Of a stretch of 64,000 nt of DNA, positions 1 through 9,114 are shown piece by piece. Origin of the DNA: Prorocentrum cordatum. Taxonomy: Eukaryota > Sar > Dinophyceae > Prorocentrales > Prorocentraceae. The translations under genes and the position numbers were made by a program. The notes below the pieces were generated by a model. It saw only the letters and a list, made by a program, of their open reading frames with translations, ran no database searches and had not been told where the DNA came from. The first letter of the stretch is position 1. Each line of letters begins with the position of its first letter. Where the stretch lies: positions 193,385 through 257,384 of the forward strand of contig CAUYUJ010014191.1 of NCBI GenBank assembly GCA_963575745.1, given 5' to 3'.

Positions 1-128
1 CCCTCCTTGGGCCCCCTGGTGCCTCTTGGAGCCTCCTGGGTCCTCCTGGGCCCTCCTGGGCTCTCCCGGGCCCTCCTGGGCTCTCCTGGGCTCTCCTGGA
101 GCCTCCTGGGCCCTCCTGGGCGAAGTCA
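1..128. repeat. 10-bp minisatellite (CTCCTGGGCC-like)
   Basis: Imperfect tandem copies of a decamer close to CTCCTGGGCC run from the window edge, so the array is probably longer. It belongs to a loose family of CTTGGGGCC-type minisatellites seen again near 24.7, 28.6, 43.7 and 48 kb in the same orientation. The open frames across it are by-products of the repeat. Confidence 0.85.
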
Positions 129-130
129 AG

Positions 131-459
131 GTCAGAAAACACATGGGACTTGCCACATTTCTGAAATTCGGTGCCACCCCTCACGCATGTCGGCGGGGTC
201 AGGATCCGAAAACACAGGGGATTTACCACATTTCTGGAATTCCGTGCCACCCCTCACGCAGATCGGCGGGGTCAGGGTCCAAAACACAGGGGATTTGCCA
301 CATTTCTGGAATTCCGCGCCACCCCTCACGCAGATCGGCGGGGTCAGGGACCAAAAACACAGGGGATTTGCCACATTTCTGGCATTCCGTGCCACACCTC
401 ACGCAGATCGGCGGGGTCAGGGTAAAAAAACACATGGGATTTTTGCTATTTCCGAACTT
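131..459 (+). repeat. Satellite A, 72-73 bp unit, about 4.4 copies
   Basis: Each unit carries CACATTTCTGGAATTCC followed by a GATCGGCGGGGTCAGG block and AACACAGGGGATTTGCC. The last copy decays at about 459, exactly where the left inverted repeat of the next feature begins. The reverse complement of the same satellite forms an array at 44575-44948. Confidence 0.9.
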
Positions 460-504
460 CCTTGAGCATCCAATACACCAATATATTGCAAACACCAATA
501 TATT
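460..504 (+). repeat. Left terminal inverted repeat with two 13-bp iterons
   Basis: It pairs with 10358-10402 in inverted orientation (41/45). It contains two direct copies of ACACCAATATATT at 475-487 and 492-504. Such repeated motifs at an element end are typical of recombinase binding sites, which is an inference here. Confidence 0.75.
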
Positions 505-610
505 AGGATTCTCTTAAAATCTCCTCCGTTAAGATTTTCTGTCAAAATTCGCACCCAAGAAAATCCCCCTAGATGAGGGGCGTCGCCTTCTTTAGGCTTT
601 TTTTTCATAT

Positions 611-1264
611 TCAGCGCAAGAGACGAACAACAGGCTGCCCCATAAACTTCGTCATGCGTGCTCTTGAAAACTCAGACGTGTTCGGAGCACCCCCTCTGCG
701 CTTCCCAAACGCCGCAACGGACCCTCCAAAGTCTTCGTCTCGGTAGTTCCAGTGCTTGGACGGTTGTCCTCCAGAAGAACATAATCCCACAAATAAATGC
801 AGCTTGGGTTTAATGCGAAATATGTTATCATGCGCCGTCGCCAAAGCAGTGAAGTGTTGAGCAAAACGCACAGAATGCTCCAGCATCGTGTCTTTCGTAA
901 ATGGGAAAGACCCTGCAAGCGCAGCGTAGCAGCGTGATAAACTCTGCATGCAAAATACATAGAAGACTCCACGGGGTCATTCCTGTCGCAGAACTGCTCC
1001 GCAAGTTCCATACCCCACGGTATTAGATGCCGAACCATACCAGCGCTACATCTGAGCTTGGGATAGCTGTTTGATTTGCCTTTCACAACCCCAATGCTCA
1101 AGTGAGGAAGCCTGTTCGGCGCGCCGTTCGGAGGTTGTCTATCGTAAAACCCCTGCATCATAAGGTGCATCTCTCGCATGCGCTGCTTCTGCGTGCCGCC
1201 TGGGACTTTCCTCTTGACGACGCAATACCAGATCAGAAAGCCCATAAAATCTGCAGCTACACCT
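611..1264 (-). pseudogene. Transposase-like protein, C-terminal exon (frameshifted)
   Basis: The minus-strand frame opens with GVAADFMGF just inside 1263. It runs through a YPKLR block, switches frame at about 950-965, and continues as MQSLSRCYAAL, KPKLHLF and NYRDEDFGGS to a stop at 611. The KPKLHLF..LC and YRDEDFGGS motifs match a large dinoflagellate repeat family I recall, whose layout resembles RNase H-fold transposases of the CACTA Tnp2 or KDZ type. The single frame change implies a one-base indel, by decay or assembly error. The reading continues from exons at 1315-1497 and 2254-3105. Confidence 0.6.
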
Positions 1265-1317
1265 AATCAATAATTAAAATTATTTTAATTAATTATAATA
1301 ATTCAAAATATATAATC
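1264..1317 (-). other. AT-rich palindromic insert flanked by GATTA repeats
   Basis: A 44-bp stretch, almost entirely A and T, splits the conserved DWLHCAD/GVAADF motif of the transposase-like gene. On the minus strand it is flanked by direct GATTA copies and contains a 19-bp near-palindrome. It may be a very small intron (the acceptor-side sequence is TTAG then GTG) or a tiny insertion with a 5-bp target duplication. There is no GT donor. Confidence 0.6.
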
Positions 1318-1497
1318 CGCGCAGTGCAGCCAATCCAACATCAAAATTCGCACGCTGGCAAACGGAACCATCAACAAAGGGCATACTCGATGTCCAGAAC
1401 CCAGGATTTTCATCAAAAGTTCTTGCCATGATCTGCGGTCCGTGCGCCAGGGCGCGTCGTGGCCGATCTCGGTAGAGACCGTGCGGGCATCGAAAAC
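1315..1497 (-). CDS. Transposase-like protein, middle exon (DWLHCAD motif)
   Basis: On the minus strand one frame reads GHDAPWRTDRRSWQELL and ends with MLDWLHCAD. The DWLH..D motif is a conserved, probably catalytic, block of the dinoflagellate transposase-like family and continues directly into GVAADF of the next exon. The 5' boundary is approximate: an AG lies before TTTTCGATGCCC near 1497, following a long low-complexity intron. The other open frame through this DNA lacks these motifs and is a shadow. Confidence 0.5.
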
Positions 1498-1499
1498 TT

Positions 1500-2250
1500 C
1501 GCTTTACCATCCTCCCTCTCCTGTTCTGCCTCTGCCTCCTCCGCCTGCTCCTCGGCTTGCCCACCCTCCTCGACGCCCCCGTCACTTGGCGCCTCGCCCT
1601 CCCCTCCTCCCCAGCGCATCGCTCCTCCCCCTCGCATATGATTTCCCGTTGCGTGCCTCCTCGTCGTCGTCGTCGTCCTCCTCCTCCTCCTCCCCCCCCT
1701 CCTCCTCCTCCTCTTCCTCCTGCTGCTCCTCCTCCTTGCCCTCCTCCTCCTCCTCCTCCGCCCCTCCTCCTCCTCCGTCTCCTCCTCCATCTAAAACCTT
1801 CCCTCCTCTCCTCCTCCTCCTCCTCCTCCTCCTCCTCCTCCTCTTCCCCCTCCTCCTCCCCCTCCCCCTCCCCCTCCTCCTCCTCCTCCTCCTCCTCCTC
1901 CTCCTCCTCCTCCTCCTTCTCCTCCTATCCGTCTCGTGTTATTGATTTGTTTATGCGCGTTGCCATCCCTTTCCTCCATTCCCCTCTCCCCCTCCCCTTG
2001 CCTCCTCCAGCTAATGGTCCGCGCTCCACCTCTCAACTCGCCCTGCTGGCCCCGCGCGCAGCGTTGATGGCCCTCCCCCGCTTCTTGGGCGAGCGCCCCC
2101 TAGCGACAGGGGATGGCCTTTGCAGCGTCAGCGCGGGGGGCGCGCAACTTTCGCGCCGGGACCCCCCTCCTCAGGCAGCGCAGGGGGGGTGGGGCGTTGG
2201 GGCAGGGGTCGGTGGAGGCAGAACTGGGTTGGCTATGTGTTTTTCCCTGT
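1500..2250 (-). repeat. Low-complexity intron, CCT-rich on the plus strand
   Basis: The plus strand is nearly continuous (CCT)n/(CTC)n pyrimidine from about 1670 to 1925, flanked by GC-rich spacer. It lies between two exons of the transposase-like gene and is best read as its intron. A donor GTCACAGGG directly follows the exon end at 2254. The Ser/Pro/Leu-rich and Gly-rich open frames are repeat artefacts. Confidence 0.7.
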
Positions 2251-2253
2251 GAC

Positions 2254-3105
2254 CTCGGGCAGCTTGATCTTACACTGGAAGCAGCACTCCGCGCCCTGCC
2301 ACCCTGGCAGCTTCAGCACCTCCTTGAACATCTTCCCGTCGCCCTTGATCTGGCAAACAACGCCCCTGAGAGGCAGTCGCCCTCTCTCGCTATGCTGTTT
2401 GGCCCACCACTTGTCGCTCTTCCCGAATGGCGATCCATCGTGTCTGCACGATGGCCACGTTTTGGTTGCGAGGTGCGCGAATGACCAGCGGACAATTTCA
2501 AAAATGTCATCCAGGGTGTTTGGGGACAACTGGTTCTTCAGCAAGCATGCGATGGGCACGCGGAGGTTCGCGTAGCGCTCCTCTAAGCCAGGCAACAGGA
2601 GCGAAACAATTTCAGCGGTCACGCTGCGGCCCCAGTTACAAGGCACACCGTCTTGCCAGATGCCGCATGGGCCCGTGTCGGAGTCGCCGAGGGACGACGC
2701 TGCACCGTTGAACTGCTCCAGCGAAACGGGATCTAACCCAGACGTGCCAGTCATAACATCTGCGTGGCCGAAGAACGTCAAACGATCTAAAATCTCGTGG
2801 GGCAGTTTTAAATGCATGTTCTGCAGCTCCCCCACCTGCCTTTTAGTGTTCCGCGCCCGCACGTCGCACACGTACAAGGGTGGCCAACCGTTCTCCCTGA
2901 AAATTTGGCGAAAGAAACGTGGAGCATTGCCCGGGTATTTGTCTGATGGTACTAAATCAGCAACGCCTGTGGCACCAGATCGGTGGATGTCGTTTGCCAG
3001 TTGGGGCCCCCTGGCGCCCGACACGATGTTGCGCGACACGAGGTCAGCGACATTCGCCCTCATGCGTTTGTCTGCTGGCAGCGCGCGCCTGTCATAAAGC
3101 AGCGC
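2254..3105 (-). CDS. Transposase-like protein, N-terminal catalytic exon
   Basis: About 280 residues are conserved family sequence, from LSKRALLYDRR to CCFQCKIKLPE. In order they show PPLYVCDVRARN, a DGVPCNW motif (first Asp, near 2652), NLRVPI, RHDGSP, GDGKMFKEVLKLPGW (near 2340) and a CCFQC knuckle. This order of a DG-N motif, a GD/LPGW block and a C..C pair parallels plant CACTA Tnp2 proteins, so an RNase H-like transposase is the best guess. The protein family, if not the function, is one I recall as very abundant in dinoflagellates. The open frame continues upstream through a GA/TA microsatellite to 3552; that extension is probably noncoding. The exon end at 2254 is set by a GTCAC donor. 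Confidence 0.6.
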
Positions 3106-3136
3106 GCGTTTGGACAGCATGCTGCGGCGACCTCTC

Positions 3137-3337
3137 TCGAGCCAAAAGCTACGGTCGTCCCTCGAGCCAAAAGCTACGGACGTATCTTGCGCACTGGCGC
3201 GCCCTACAACAGGGCCACCCCTGCAGGAGAGGGGCGACGAGAAGATGCGAAGGTTCCCCTCGAGAAGGGGTCGCGCTGGATACCGGGCGAGGCGGCGAAA
3301 GGGGGGTGGAACAGCAGAGGGAGAAAAGGAGAGAACG

Positions 3338-3403
<66 letters not shown>

Positions 3404-3540
3404 AGAACAGACGAACGTGAGTGAGAGCGAGAAGCAACGAACGGACAGACAAACAGACAGACAGACAGGAAACAGACAGACAGACAGACAGAGATAGGCA
3501 GAGACAGACAGGGGCAGACAGACAGAGAGCCCCTATCAAG
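3137..3540. repeat. 24-bp duplication plus TA, GA and CAGA microsatellites
   Basis: CTCGAGCCAAAAGCTACGG occurs twice in tandem at 3137-3183. It is followed by (TA)n at 3339-3352, (GA)n to 3396 and (CAGA)n to about 3530. Nothing else is recognised here. Confidence 0.9.
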
Positions 3541-3663
3541 GTATGCGCGCATTTTTTCTTGTTGGAGCGTCGCCTTGCGCCTCCATCTCTAGCGTCTGCG
3601 CGCCGAGGGAATGATGTGTATGTAACTCAGGGGGCTACGAACATGATATGGAAACGCCACTCA

Positions 3664-4777
3664 CTCCACGTGGCGCGAGAACCTCTTGACCGCCAGTTTG
3701 ATGCCGTCCAGGTGGTGCTCTGCGGTGGACTTCATGGCTACGAGATCCTTGTTCAGATTGGCATGATCCTCTTTCTTCTCGTTCGTCTCGTGAGTGATTC
3801 CCGTCTTCACCGCCTCCTCGTGATCAGTCGCGCTCTTGAGGGTCTTGTCAGCCTCTTTTCCCCAGGTGTCACATTGGCCTTTGTCACTGTCCTTGGCAGT
3901 CTCGGCGTGATTGTGGAGCTTCGCGCGGAGCGTCTTTAGCTTCTTCATCTCAGCCTGGTACTTCGACAGGGTAGACCTAAGCGCAAGAAGAGGGAGGGGG
4001 GGGGCGTCTGTGAGGGGAGTGAGCAGGAAGACGAGGGAGAGGAGAGATTGCTGAGGCGATGGCGTGATCGAATCCTTGTTCGCCTGGATGTTCGGCCGCA
4101 GCGGGTTCTCCAGCTTCACTGGGTTCGCGCTCGCACTGCTGCTGCCGCTGCGCAGCTCCCCCATCCTGGCTGCTGCCCATTCCAGCGCTTTTGCCGACTT
4201 GACGTTTCCCTCGCCCGTAAACTTTTTCTTGTCAGACGTCTCCAAGTTGTCCTCGGACATCTGTGGGGGAATGAAATAGAACTCGTGCCACAATATGCGG
4301 TCCTTCTTGTCGTACTTCACTGGAAACGCCTCCTTCGTATTGTACGTCTGCGAATTATCCTCACCACTCCTGGACGAACTCGAGAGCCAGCTTATGATCC
4401 TTAACATCTGACAATGAAAGGTTCTGTTCTTTCAAAGCTTGCGGAACTGTGACGTACCCCTTCTTGGCCCATTCCTTATGTTTTTCTGCATATTCGCATT
4501 CTTCGTGAAACGTATGCACCCAGTCCAAGTTCTTGCTCTTATCCTTCTGGAAGCTCTCCAAGAACATCTTGCGCTCTGAAGGGCTCTTGCAACTCGACCA
4601 AACTGCCTGCGCTCCCGCTGCCTTCTTCTGCAAATCTGCATCAGTGCCCGAGGAATTGTACTTGAGCCAGTTGCGCACCTTTGTGGCTTCCTTCGGGTCG
4701 ACCCTCTCCCCCTTAGAAGCCTTGCATCTCTTAGGAGCGGGGCCAGAGTCGTCGCCTTTCTTCGCCCCGCGCACCAT
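3664..4777 (-). pseudogene. Lys-rich nuclear-type protein with NWLKYN motif (frameshifted)
   Basis: The reading starts at a Met followed by RGAKKGDDSG. It passes through KVRNWLKYNSSGTDADLQKK, DWVHTFHEE and LALEFVQEW, then needs a one-base shift near 4365 to continue as EDNSQTYNTKEAFPVKYDKK. A hydrophobic, pyrimidine-rich interruption at about 3975-4075 looks like an intron. The last part is a Lys/Glu-rich helix-forming tail ending at 3664. The KVRNWLKYN region recalls a multicopy dinoflagellate protein that often accompanies transposase-like genes, but no function is established. Charge and composition suggest a nucleic-acid-binding or nuclear protein. It lies directly upstream of the transposase-like gene on the same strand. 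Confidence 0.5.
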
Positions 4778-4794
4778 CGACGAACAAAGAATCA

Positions 4795-5040
4795 TCATCG
4801 GCGCGGCATACGCGAAGCAAGAAACCGCGGCGGGAGGAGGCATGCTGTCGAACCGTACACGGATCCAACACTCGCAAATGTAAATATGACAATCAGCGCG
4901 CCGAAAACAAGCGGGCCTTGAGCCGAAAAGCGCTTGCGGGACGCATGCTGCCCCCTCCCCCCTTTGGCCCTACCTGCCCCCTTCCTCGTCGGTCCTTCCT
5001 TGCCGTAGCGCCCTGATCCACGGAAATCCGCCATGCTCAT
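4795..5040 (-). CDS. Possible basic leader exon with one membrane-like segment
   Basis: An 81-residue frame begins MSMADFRGSGRYGKEG, is rich in Gly/Lys/Arg, then has one hydrophobic stretch (LVFGALIVIFTFASVGSVYG). It overlaps in another frame the start of the NWLKYN protein and may be its first exon. No family is recognised and no splice junction is convincing. Confidence 0.25.
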   Translation of the reverse strand: MSMADFRGSGRYGKEGPTRKGAGRAKGGRGQHASRKRFSAQGPLVFGALIVIFTFASVGSVYGSTACLLPPRFLASRMPRR

Positions 5041-5055
5041 CCTGCCCCCCAGAAA

Positions 5056-5298
5056 GCCCCTACAGTAGGGGCACGAACCAAGAGGACAATGAGATCTAGG
5101 CTAGATACCCCTATCAAGGGGTGATCGCGGACTGCGAGCGAATGGTAAGCATTTGCACTACCGCTATTAAGCTGATCAGATTGTAGGGTCAGAAGCCACG
5201 TGGTCAAACCACCAGTCTTTGTTCGGAAGTGTTGGTTTCATCAGGCAACGCAGAGTGAACCAATCTGCCGCTAGAAAGCGGGCAATCTCGTTTCTGAA
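5056..5298. other. Spacer with two hairpins, otherwise unremarkable
   Basis: Two CCCC/GGGG hairpins at 5056-5072 and 5107-5122 are followed by about 180 bp with no coding or repeat signal. The stretch separates the Lys-rich gene from the twin palindromes. Confidence 0.6.
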
Positions 5299-5390
5299 AT
5301 TCTATTAAATAGAAATTCTATTTAATAGAATGTGGGTTTTGCTCGATACTTCCTTCAATTCTATTAAATAGAATTTCTATTTAATAGAAT
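5299..5390. promoter_or_regulatory. Twin 33-bp AT-rich palindromes, exact complements of each other
   Basis: The segments 5299-5331 and 5358-5390 are each a palindrome built on ATTCTATTAAATAGAA with a single central base. One is the exact reverse complement of the other. They are 26 bp apart and sit in the longest gene-free spacer of the element. They could be a protein-binding, replication or recombination site; no function is established. Confidence 0.7.
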
Positions 5391-5535
5391 CGGGTGTGTC
5401 TTCTGTGGCCCAGCTGAGCGGGCTTCCAGTCGCAGCCAGCGTGCAACGACTGTCGTAGATATGGATGTGAAACCCACCGCTGGTCTCAGGCCTCCTTCGC
5501 GCCGCGCGCGAGGAAGTCGCCCTCTGGGAGGGGTG

Positions 5536-5577
5536 GTGTGTGTGTGTGTGTGTGTGTGTGTTGTGTGTGTGTTTGTG

Positions 5578-5639
<62 letters not shown>

Positions 5640-5660
5640 TGTTGTGTGTGTTGGGGGGGG
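5536..5660. repeat. (GT)n microsatellite
   Basis: A nearly pure TG-dinucleotide tract with a few TTG interruptions lies downstream of the coiled-coil gene. The Cys/Val open frames across it are artefacts. Confidence 0.95.
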
Positions 5661-5745
5661 GCGGGGGGCGCGAAAGTGTAATGTGTGGAAGGGAGACAGA
5701 TCCACTACAGAAGTGGCGACGGCTCTCAAGGAAATCATCGCGGTC

Positions 5746-6825
5746 CTAGTTCCCCTTGCGGCCGCCCTTCTTGCCGCCCTTCTTGCCCCCGCCCTTCTTC
5801 GCCTGGGCGCCCTCGTCTTTCTTCCGCTTCTCCTCCTCGTCGTTCTTCCGCTGGTCCTCCTCGCGTTTCTTCCGTTCCTCCTCCGCCTTCCGATCGGAAT
5901 CCTCTTTCTGTTTCCTCTCGGCTTCTGCCCTCGCGTCGTCCTCTTCCTTCTTCTTCCTCTCTTCCGCTGCCGTGCGGGCCTGCTCTGCTTGCGCCAGTCC
6001 CCGCTACTCTGCAGCCTTCCTGTCGTTCTCCTCTTTCTGCCGCCTCTCTGCGTCAGCCCTCTCCTGCTCCGCGGCCGCCGTGGCCATAGAAGCCGCCGTC
6101 GCCACCTCCAGCGGACTCGCAGTGCTTGCGCAACTGCCCCCGCCTCCCCCGCGCCTGGCGCCAGCTCTCTTTTTCTTGCGTTCTCGCTCGGTGCGCCTGT
6201 CCTCTTCCTGCTTGCGTTTCCGATGTTCTTCGGTTGCGCTCCTGGCTTCCTCCTCTTGCAGCCTCATCGCCGCAGCCTCCTCTTCTTCCTGTTGCCTTTG
6301 TTTTTCAAGCCCCTCCGCCTCTTTTCGCTCCTGCTCGATTCGTTGGAAAACTTCGGCTGTTCTGCTAGCGGCGCTCACCTCTGCTTGTTCCAAGACGCGC
6401 AGGACTTGCCTCGTCATCTCTGCTCTCCTCTTCCTCCCGTCGGTTTTCGCTTGAATCTCCCTTTCTTCCGCCTGCCTGGCTGACTCCTTCCTCTCTTCCT
6501 CTTGTCGCCGAAGAGCCGCTTCCTCGCGTCGTCGGGCTGCTTCCTCGTCCCTCCGCGCCTGCTCCTGCAGAGCCCTCCTTTCCATCTCCCCGCGTGAAGC
6601 CGTTCTCTCGCGCCTCCTCCTCCTCAGCTTCTTCAGGATTGCGCGCCCTCTCTTGTTGAGCTCCTCCGTCTCAGCGCCGCCGGTGTCGCCTGCGCCCGCC
6701 TCTGGGCTGAGCGGGGCCCCCTCGCAGGTCTCGGCCTGCATTCCTGTCTCCCGCGTCGCAGGCTGCGTCGCTGGATGCGCGCCTGCAGCTCCTGCTTCCG
6801 CGCCTCCTCCTGCCCCCTCGGCCAA
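5746..6825 (-). pseudogene. Coiled-coil Glu/Arg/Lys-rich protein with in-frame TAG
   Basis: The frame starts at a Met at 6825 with an Ala/Gly/Pro-rich 50-residue leader. It then forms a long charged coiled coil (EEAARRREEAALRRQEEERK type) and ends in a basic tail of KKGGGKKGGKKGG near 5750. A TAG at 6004-6006 interrupts the frame, but the same frame continues with the same composition for about 85 codons to TAG at 5746-5748. The stop therefore looks like a nonsense mutation or an assembly error. Such coiled coils carry no specific family signal; a structural or DNA-associated role within the element is only an inference. It lies between the Cys-rich gene and the Lys-rich gene. Confidence 0.5.
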
Positions 6826-7029
6826 GCCCTGGGGATCGCGGACAATGTGCCCCTAGCGGAGGGGTCATTAATTCAAGTAGGGATGTTTGCGCCCCTAGCA
6901 AAGGGGAGTATTATCGTAGGGCTGTTTTGGCGCCCCCTAGCGCAAGGGTGCTTTATTTCCTGATCCCCATCGCGTCCTCGGTGGCGTTCACGAGAGCTTG
7001 CTCGTTACTGTCCATCCCCTGCTGCTGCC

Positions 7030-7500
7030 ACCTGGGAAGGGGAAGGGGGGGGGGGGGGGCAGGAAAGGAGAAGACCAAAAAAGAGAAAAAAAAAGGTGGA
7101 GGGGGAGGAGGGGGGGGGGAATGAGGAGGAGGAGGAAGAGAAAGGAGGGGAAAGGAGGAGGCAGGAGGGAGGAGGCGGAGGAGGAGGAGAAAAGGATACG
7201 GATGTGAAGAGGGAGAAGGGGGGGGGGGGAGGGAGGGGGGGGGGATGGGGAGGATGATGAGGAGGAGGAGGAGGAGAAAGAGAAGGGGGAGGAGGAAAAG
7301 AGGAGGAGTAGGAAGGAGGAGTGAGGAGGAAGAAGGGAAGGAGGGAGAGAAAGAGGGGGGGGGTGGGGGGGAAAAAAAAAAAAAAAAACCCCAAAAAAAA
7401 AAAAGAATATCCAAAATACAAAGGGAAAGGGGAGGGGGGGGATAACAAAAAAAAAAAAAAAAACCAAGAGGAGGAGGAGGAGGAGGAAGAACCCTGCAAG
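7030..7500. repeat. Polypurine GGAGGA and homo-A/G low-complexity tract
   Basis: The plus strand is GGAGGA-rich with runs of G and A, including several A-tracts of 10 or more at 7370-7460. It fills the spacer between the coiled-coil and Cys-rich genes and has no believable coding frame. Confidence 0.9.
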
Positions 7501-7539
7501 AACAGGAACTCGGATTGAAAAACTGCGAAAAGTTTTTCA

Positions 7540-7905
7540 TACCAAACTCTGGTGACAAGAAAGGTTTATCATGTCAAACTTAGGTTTCCAGTGGGCGCGC
7601 AGCGCAATGGGTTCCCATGGGGGCCACCTGGCGCGCTCGGCCTCCGACTTGCGGCCGCGATAGCGGCGACCTCCTGTGGAGACGAAGCCCCGCTCCGTAC
7701 ACCAGCGAGAGGCGTGGTGCTCCTGGCAGGAACGCGACACGCACGTGAAGACCCACGTGCGCCTGCTGCACTTATTGCACAGCTGGATCTTGTCCGTGCG
7801 CAAGAACGGCCTTGTTGGGGCCCTCGTGTACCGCTTCTCCCTGATATCCCTCAGCATCTCAGCCTCATCCTCCTCCTCCTCGTCTGAGACGGCGGTCGCG
7901 TCGTC
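7540..7905 (-). CDS. Cys/His-rich, probably zinc-binding protein (exon)
   Basis: A CTATAG acceptor precedes 7905, and the frame reads DDATAVSDEEEEDEAE followed by a basic region. It then reads CNKCSRRTW, CVSRSC, a HH pair and C, giving about five Cys and two His in 30 residues. A zinc-binding fold is likely; a specific finger class is not recognised. The frame remains open to 7540, but the true 3' end is uncertain because no clear donor is seen after the HWKPKF segment. It follows the short exon at 7966-8091 across an intron of about 60 bp that holds one CCCC/GGGG hairpin. Confidence 0.45.
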
Positions 7906-7965
7906 CTATAGGGGAGGAAAGGGGGGGAGACGAAACAAATTCTTTATTGAAGAGGCGTCCCCTAG

Positions 7966-8091
7966 CAAGGGGTAAGCTTTTGCATCCGACCCAGCGTCCT
8001 TCGCGTCATCGAGATGACGCTTCCGCGGAGGATCGCCCCACTGGTCGCCGCCGCTGCCTCCCGGAGCAGATCCGCTGCCAGCGATCATCGC
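7966..8091 (-). CDS. Short exon upstream of the Cys-rich exon
   Basis: A pyrimidine-rich stretch ending in CCCTCAG sits just before 8091. The exon reads AMIAGSGSAPGGSGGDQWGD and then PPRKRHLDDAKDAGSDAKA. The exon end near 7966 abuts the hairpin at 7957-7971. The composition (Gly/Ser leader, then charged) suggests a disordered linker. Confidence rests only on the acceptor and on frame agreement with its neighbour. Confidence 0.35.
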
Positions 8092-8637
8092 CTGAGGGAT
8101 GGGGGGGGGGAGGGTTGGCGCGCGCCCTCGCTCTTCTCTGGCTCTACCCAAGGAGTTCCTGGAGGGAGAAGGCTTCTCTTAGAAAACTTTGGTTTCTGAA
8201 TTCCCTGATCCCCATCTCGCCCCTGACATCCGAACCTCCTGATTTGTTTCCAAGACTCGCGGCCTCCGCCCCCTGCGAAGCGAGCCATGCGGCGAGCGCC
8301 GCGAGCGCAAGAGCCATGCGGCGAGCGCCGCGAGCACAAGAGCGGCACAAGGCCTTCTCGCGAGCCTCGCGGGCTCGATCGCCTTGAGCCGCAAACGGCT
8401 GCACTGAACGTAAACAATCGAAATCTCTTGCTGTGGTTCCCCCGAATGAAGGGGCGCGTCCCCTAACAAGGGTTTCGCGACGCCCCTGGTGGAGGGGATG
8501 TAAACATTATATAATAGCGTGAAGAGATGAGATGGCGAGCCCCTGACAGAGGGGAAGTTCGGCGTAAGATGACGATGTGTGCTGATGATGGTGATGCTGA
8601 TCGTGATGATGATGAGGAGGGGGAGGATGAGGGTAAT
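8092..8637 (-). other. Probable intron with four hairpins and GC-rich duplications
   Basis: Between the KRPAA gene and the short exon lie four CCCC/GGGG hairpins (8438-8554), a tandem GCGAGCGCCGCGAGC duplication at 8280-8340 and a short GAT-rich patch near 8580-8630. The frame at the upstream exon end offers no GT donor; GGAATTACC could be a GA-type donor of the kind reported in dinoflagellates. Confidence 0.4.
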
Positions 8638-9114
8638 TCCATCGATCAGTTCCTCCATCAGAGCGTCCGCAGCGCCCCGCGCAACATCCTTCGTCTCAGC
8701 AATCGTGCCCTCCTTGAGCTGCTCGCACACCTGCCTGCCGATGTCCAGCAGCTCCTCCTTCGACACCTTGTCCCTCGCAGCGGCGCCTCCGAACGAGCAT
8801 AGCTGATTCTTCTTCCCGTGCAGCAGTTTGATCCCCACCCTGTAGCCCCTCTTGCACCAGTCAAGGTGATAATCGCGCCCGTCGACAGCGCCTCCAACTG
8901 CTTCGTCGGCTAGCTCGTCCTCCGCCTCGTCGTCGCCACCGCCTCCCGCGTCCTGCTGCTGCTCCCCCTCCTCCTCTTCGTCTTCCTGCCCGCCGCCTTC
9001 TTCTCCGTCCGAAGCCTCGCTGGCAGCCTTCGCGCGGGCAGGGCGCTTCCTGGGAGGTCCCTTCATCGCTGCAGCAGGGCGCTTCCTGGCTGCTTTCATA
9101 CACTTTTTCTTCAT
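8638..9114 (-). CDS. KRPAA-type basic/acidic protein with conserved GI/FGG domain
   Basis: The ATG at 9114 overlaps the stop of the preceding gene (ATGA). Residues 1-30 are Lys/Arg/Pro/Ala-rich with KRPAAA and KRPARAK, resembling a nuclear localisation or DNA-binding tail. Residues 35-75 are strongly acidic. Residues 82-155 form a compact block: YHLDWCKRGYRVGIKLLHGK, then QLCSFGG and a helical EELLDIGRQVCEQLKEG. The basic tail plus the YRVGI..FGG domain matches a dinoflagellate multicopy arrangement I recall, without a known activity. The exon appears to end near ELIDG at about 8638, after which the frame is low-complexity. The gene probably acts with the transposase-like protein of the same element. 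Confidence 0.5.

Noticed and set aside
1442-2252. Plus-strand Ser/Pro/Leu-rich frames
   Set aside because: CCT triplet tract within a minus-strand intron.
7030-7500. Lys/Arg/Gly-rich and Pro/Ser/Phe-rich frames
   Set aside because: Polypurine low-complexity sequence.
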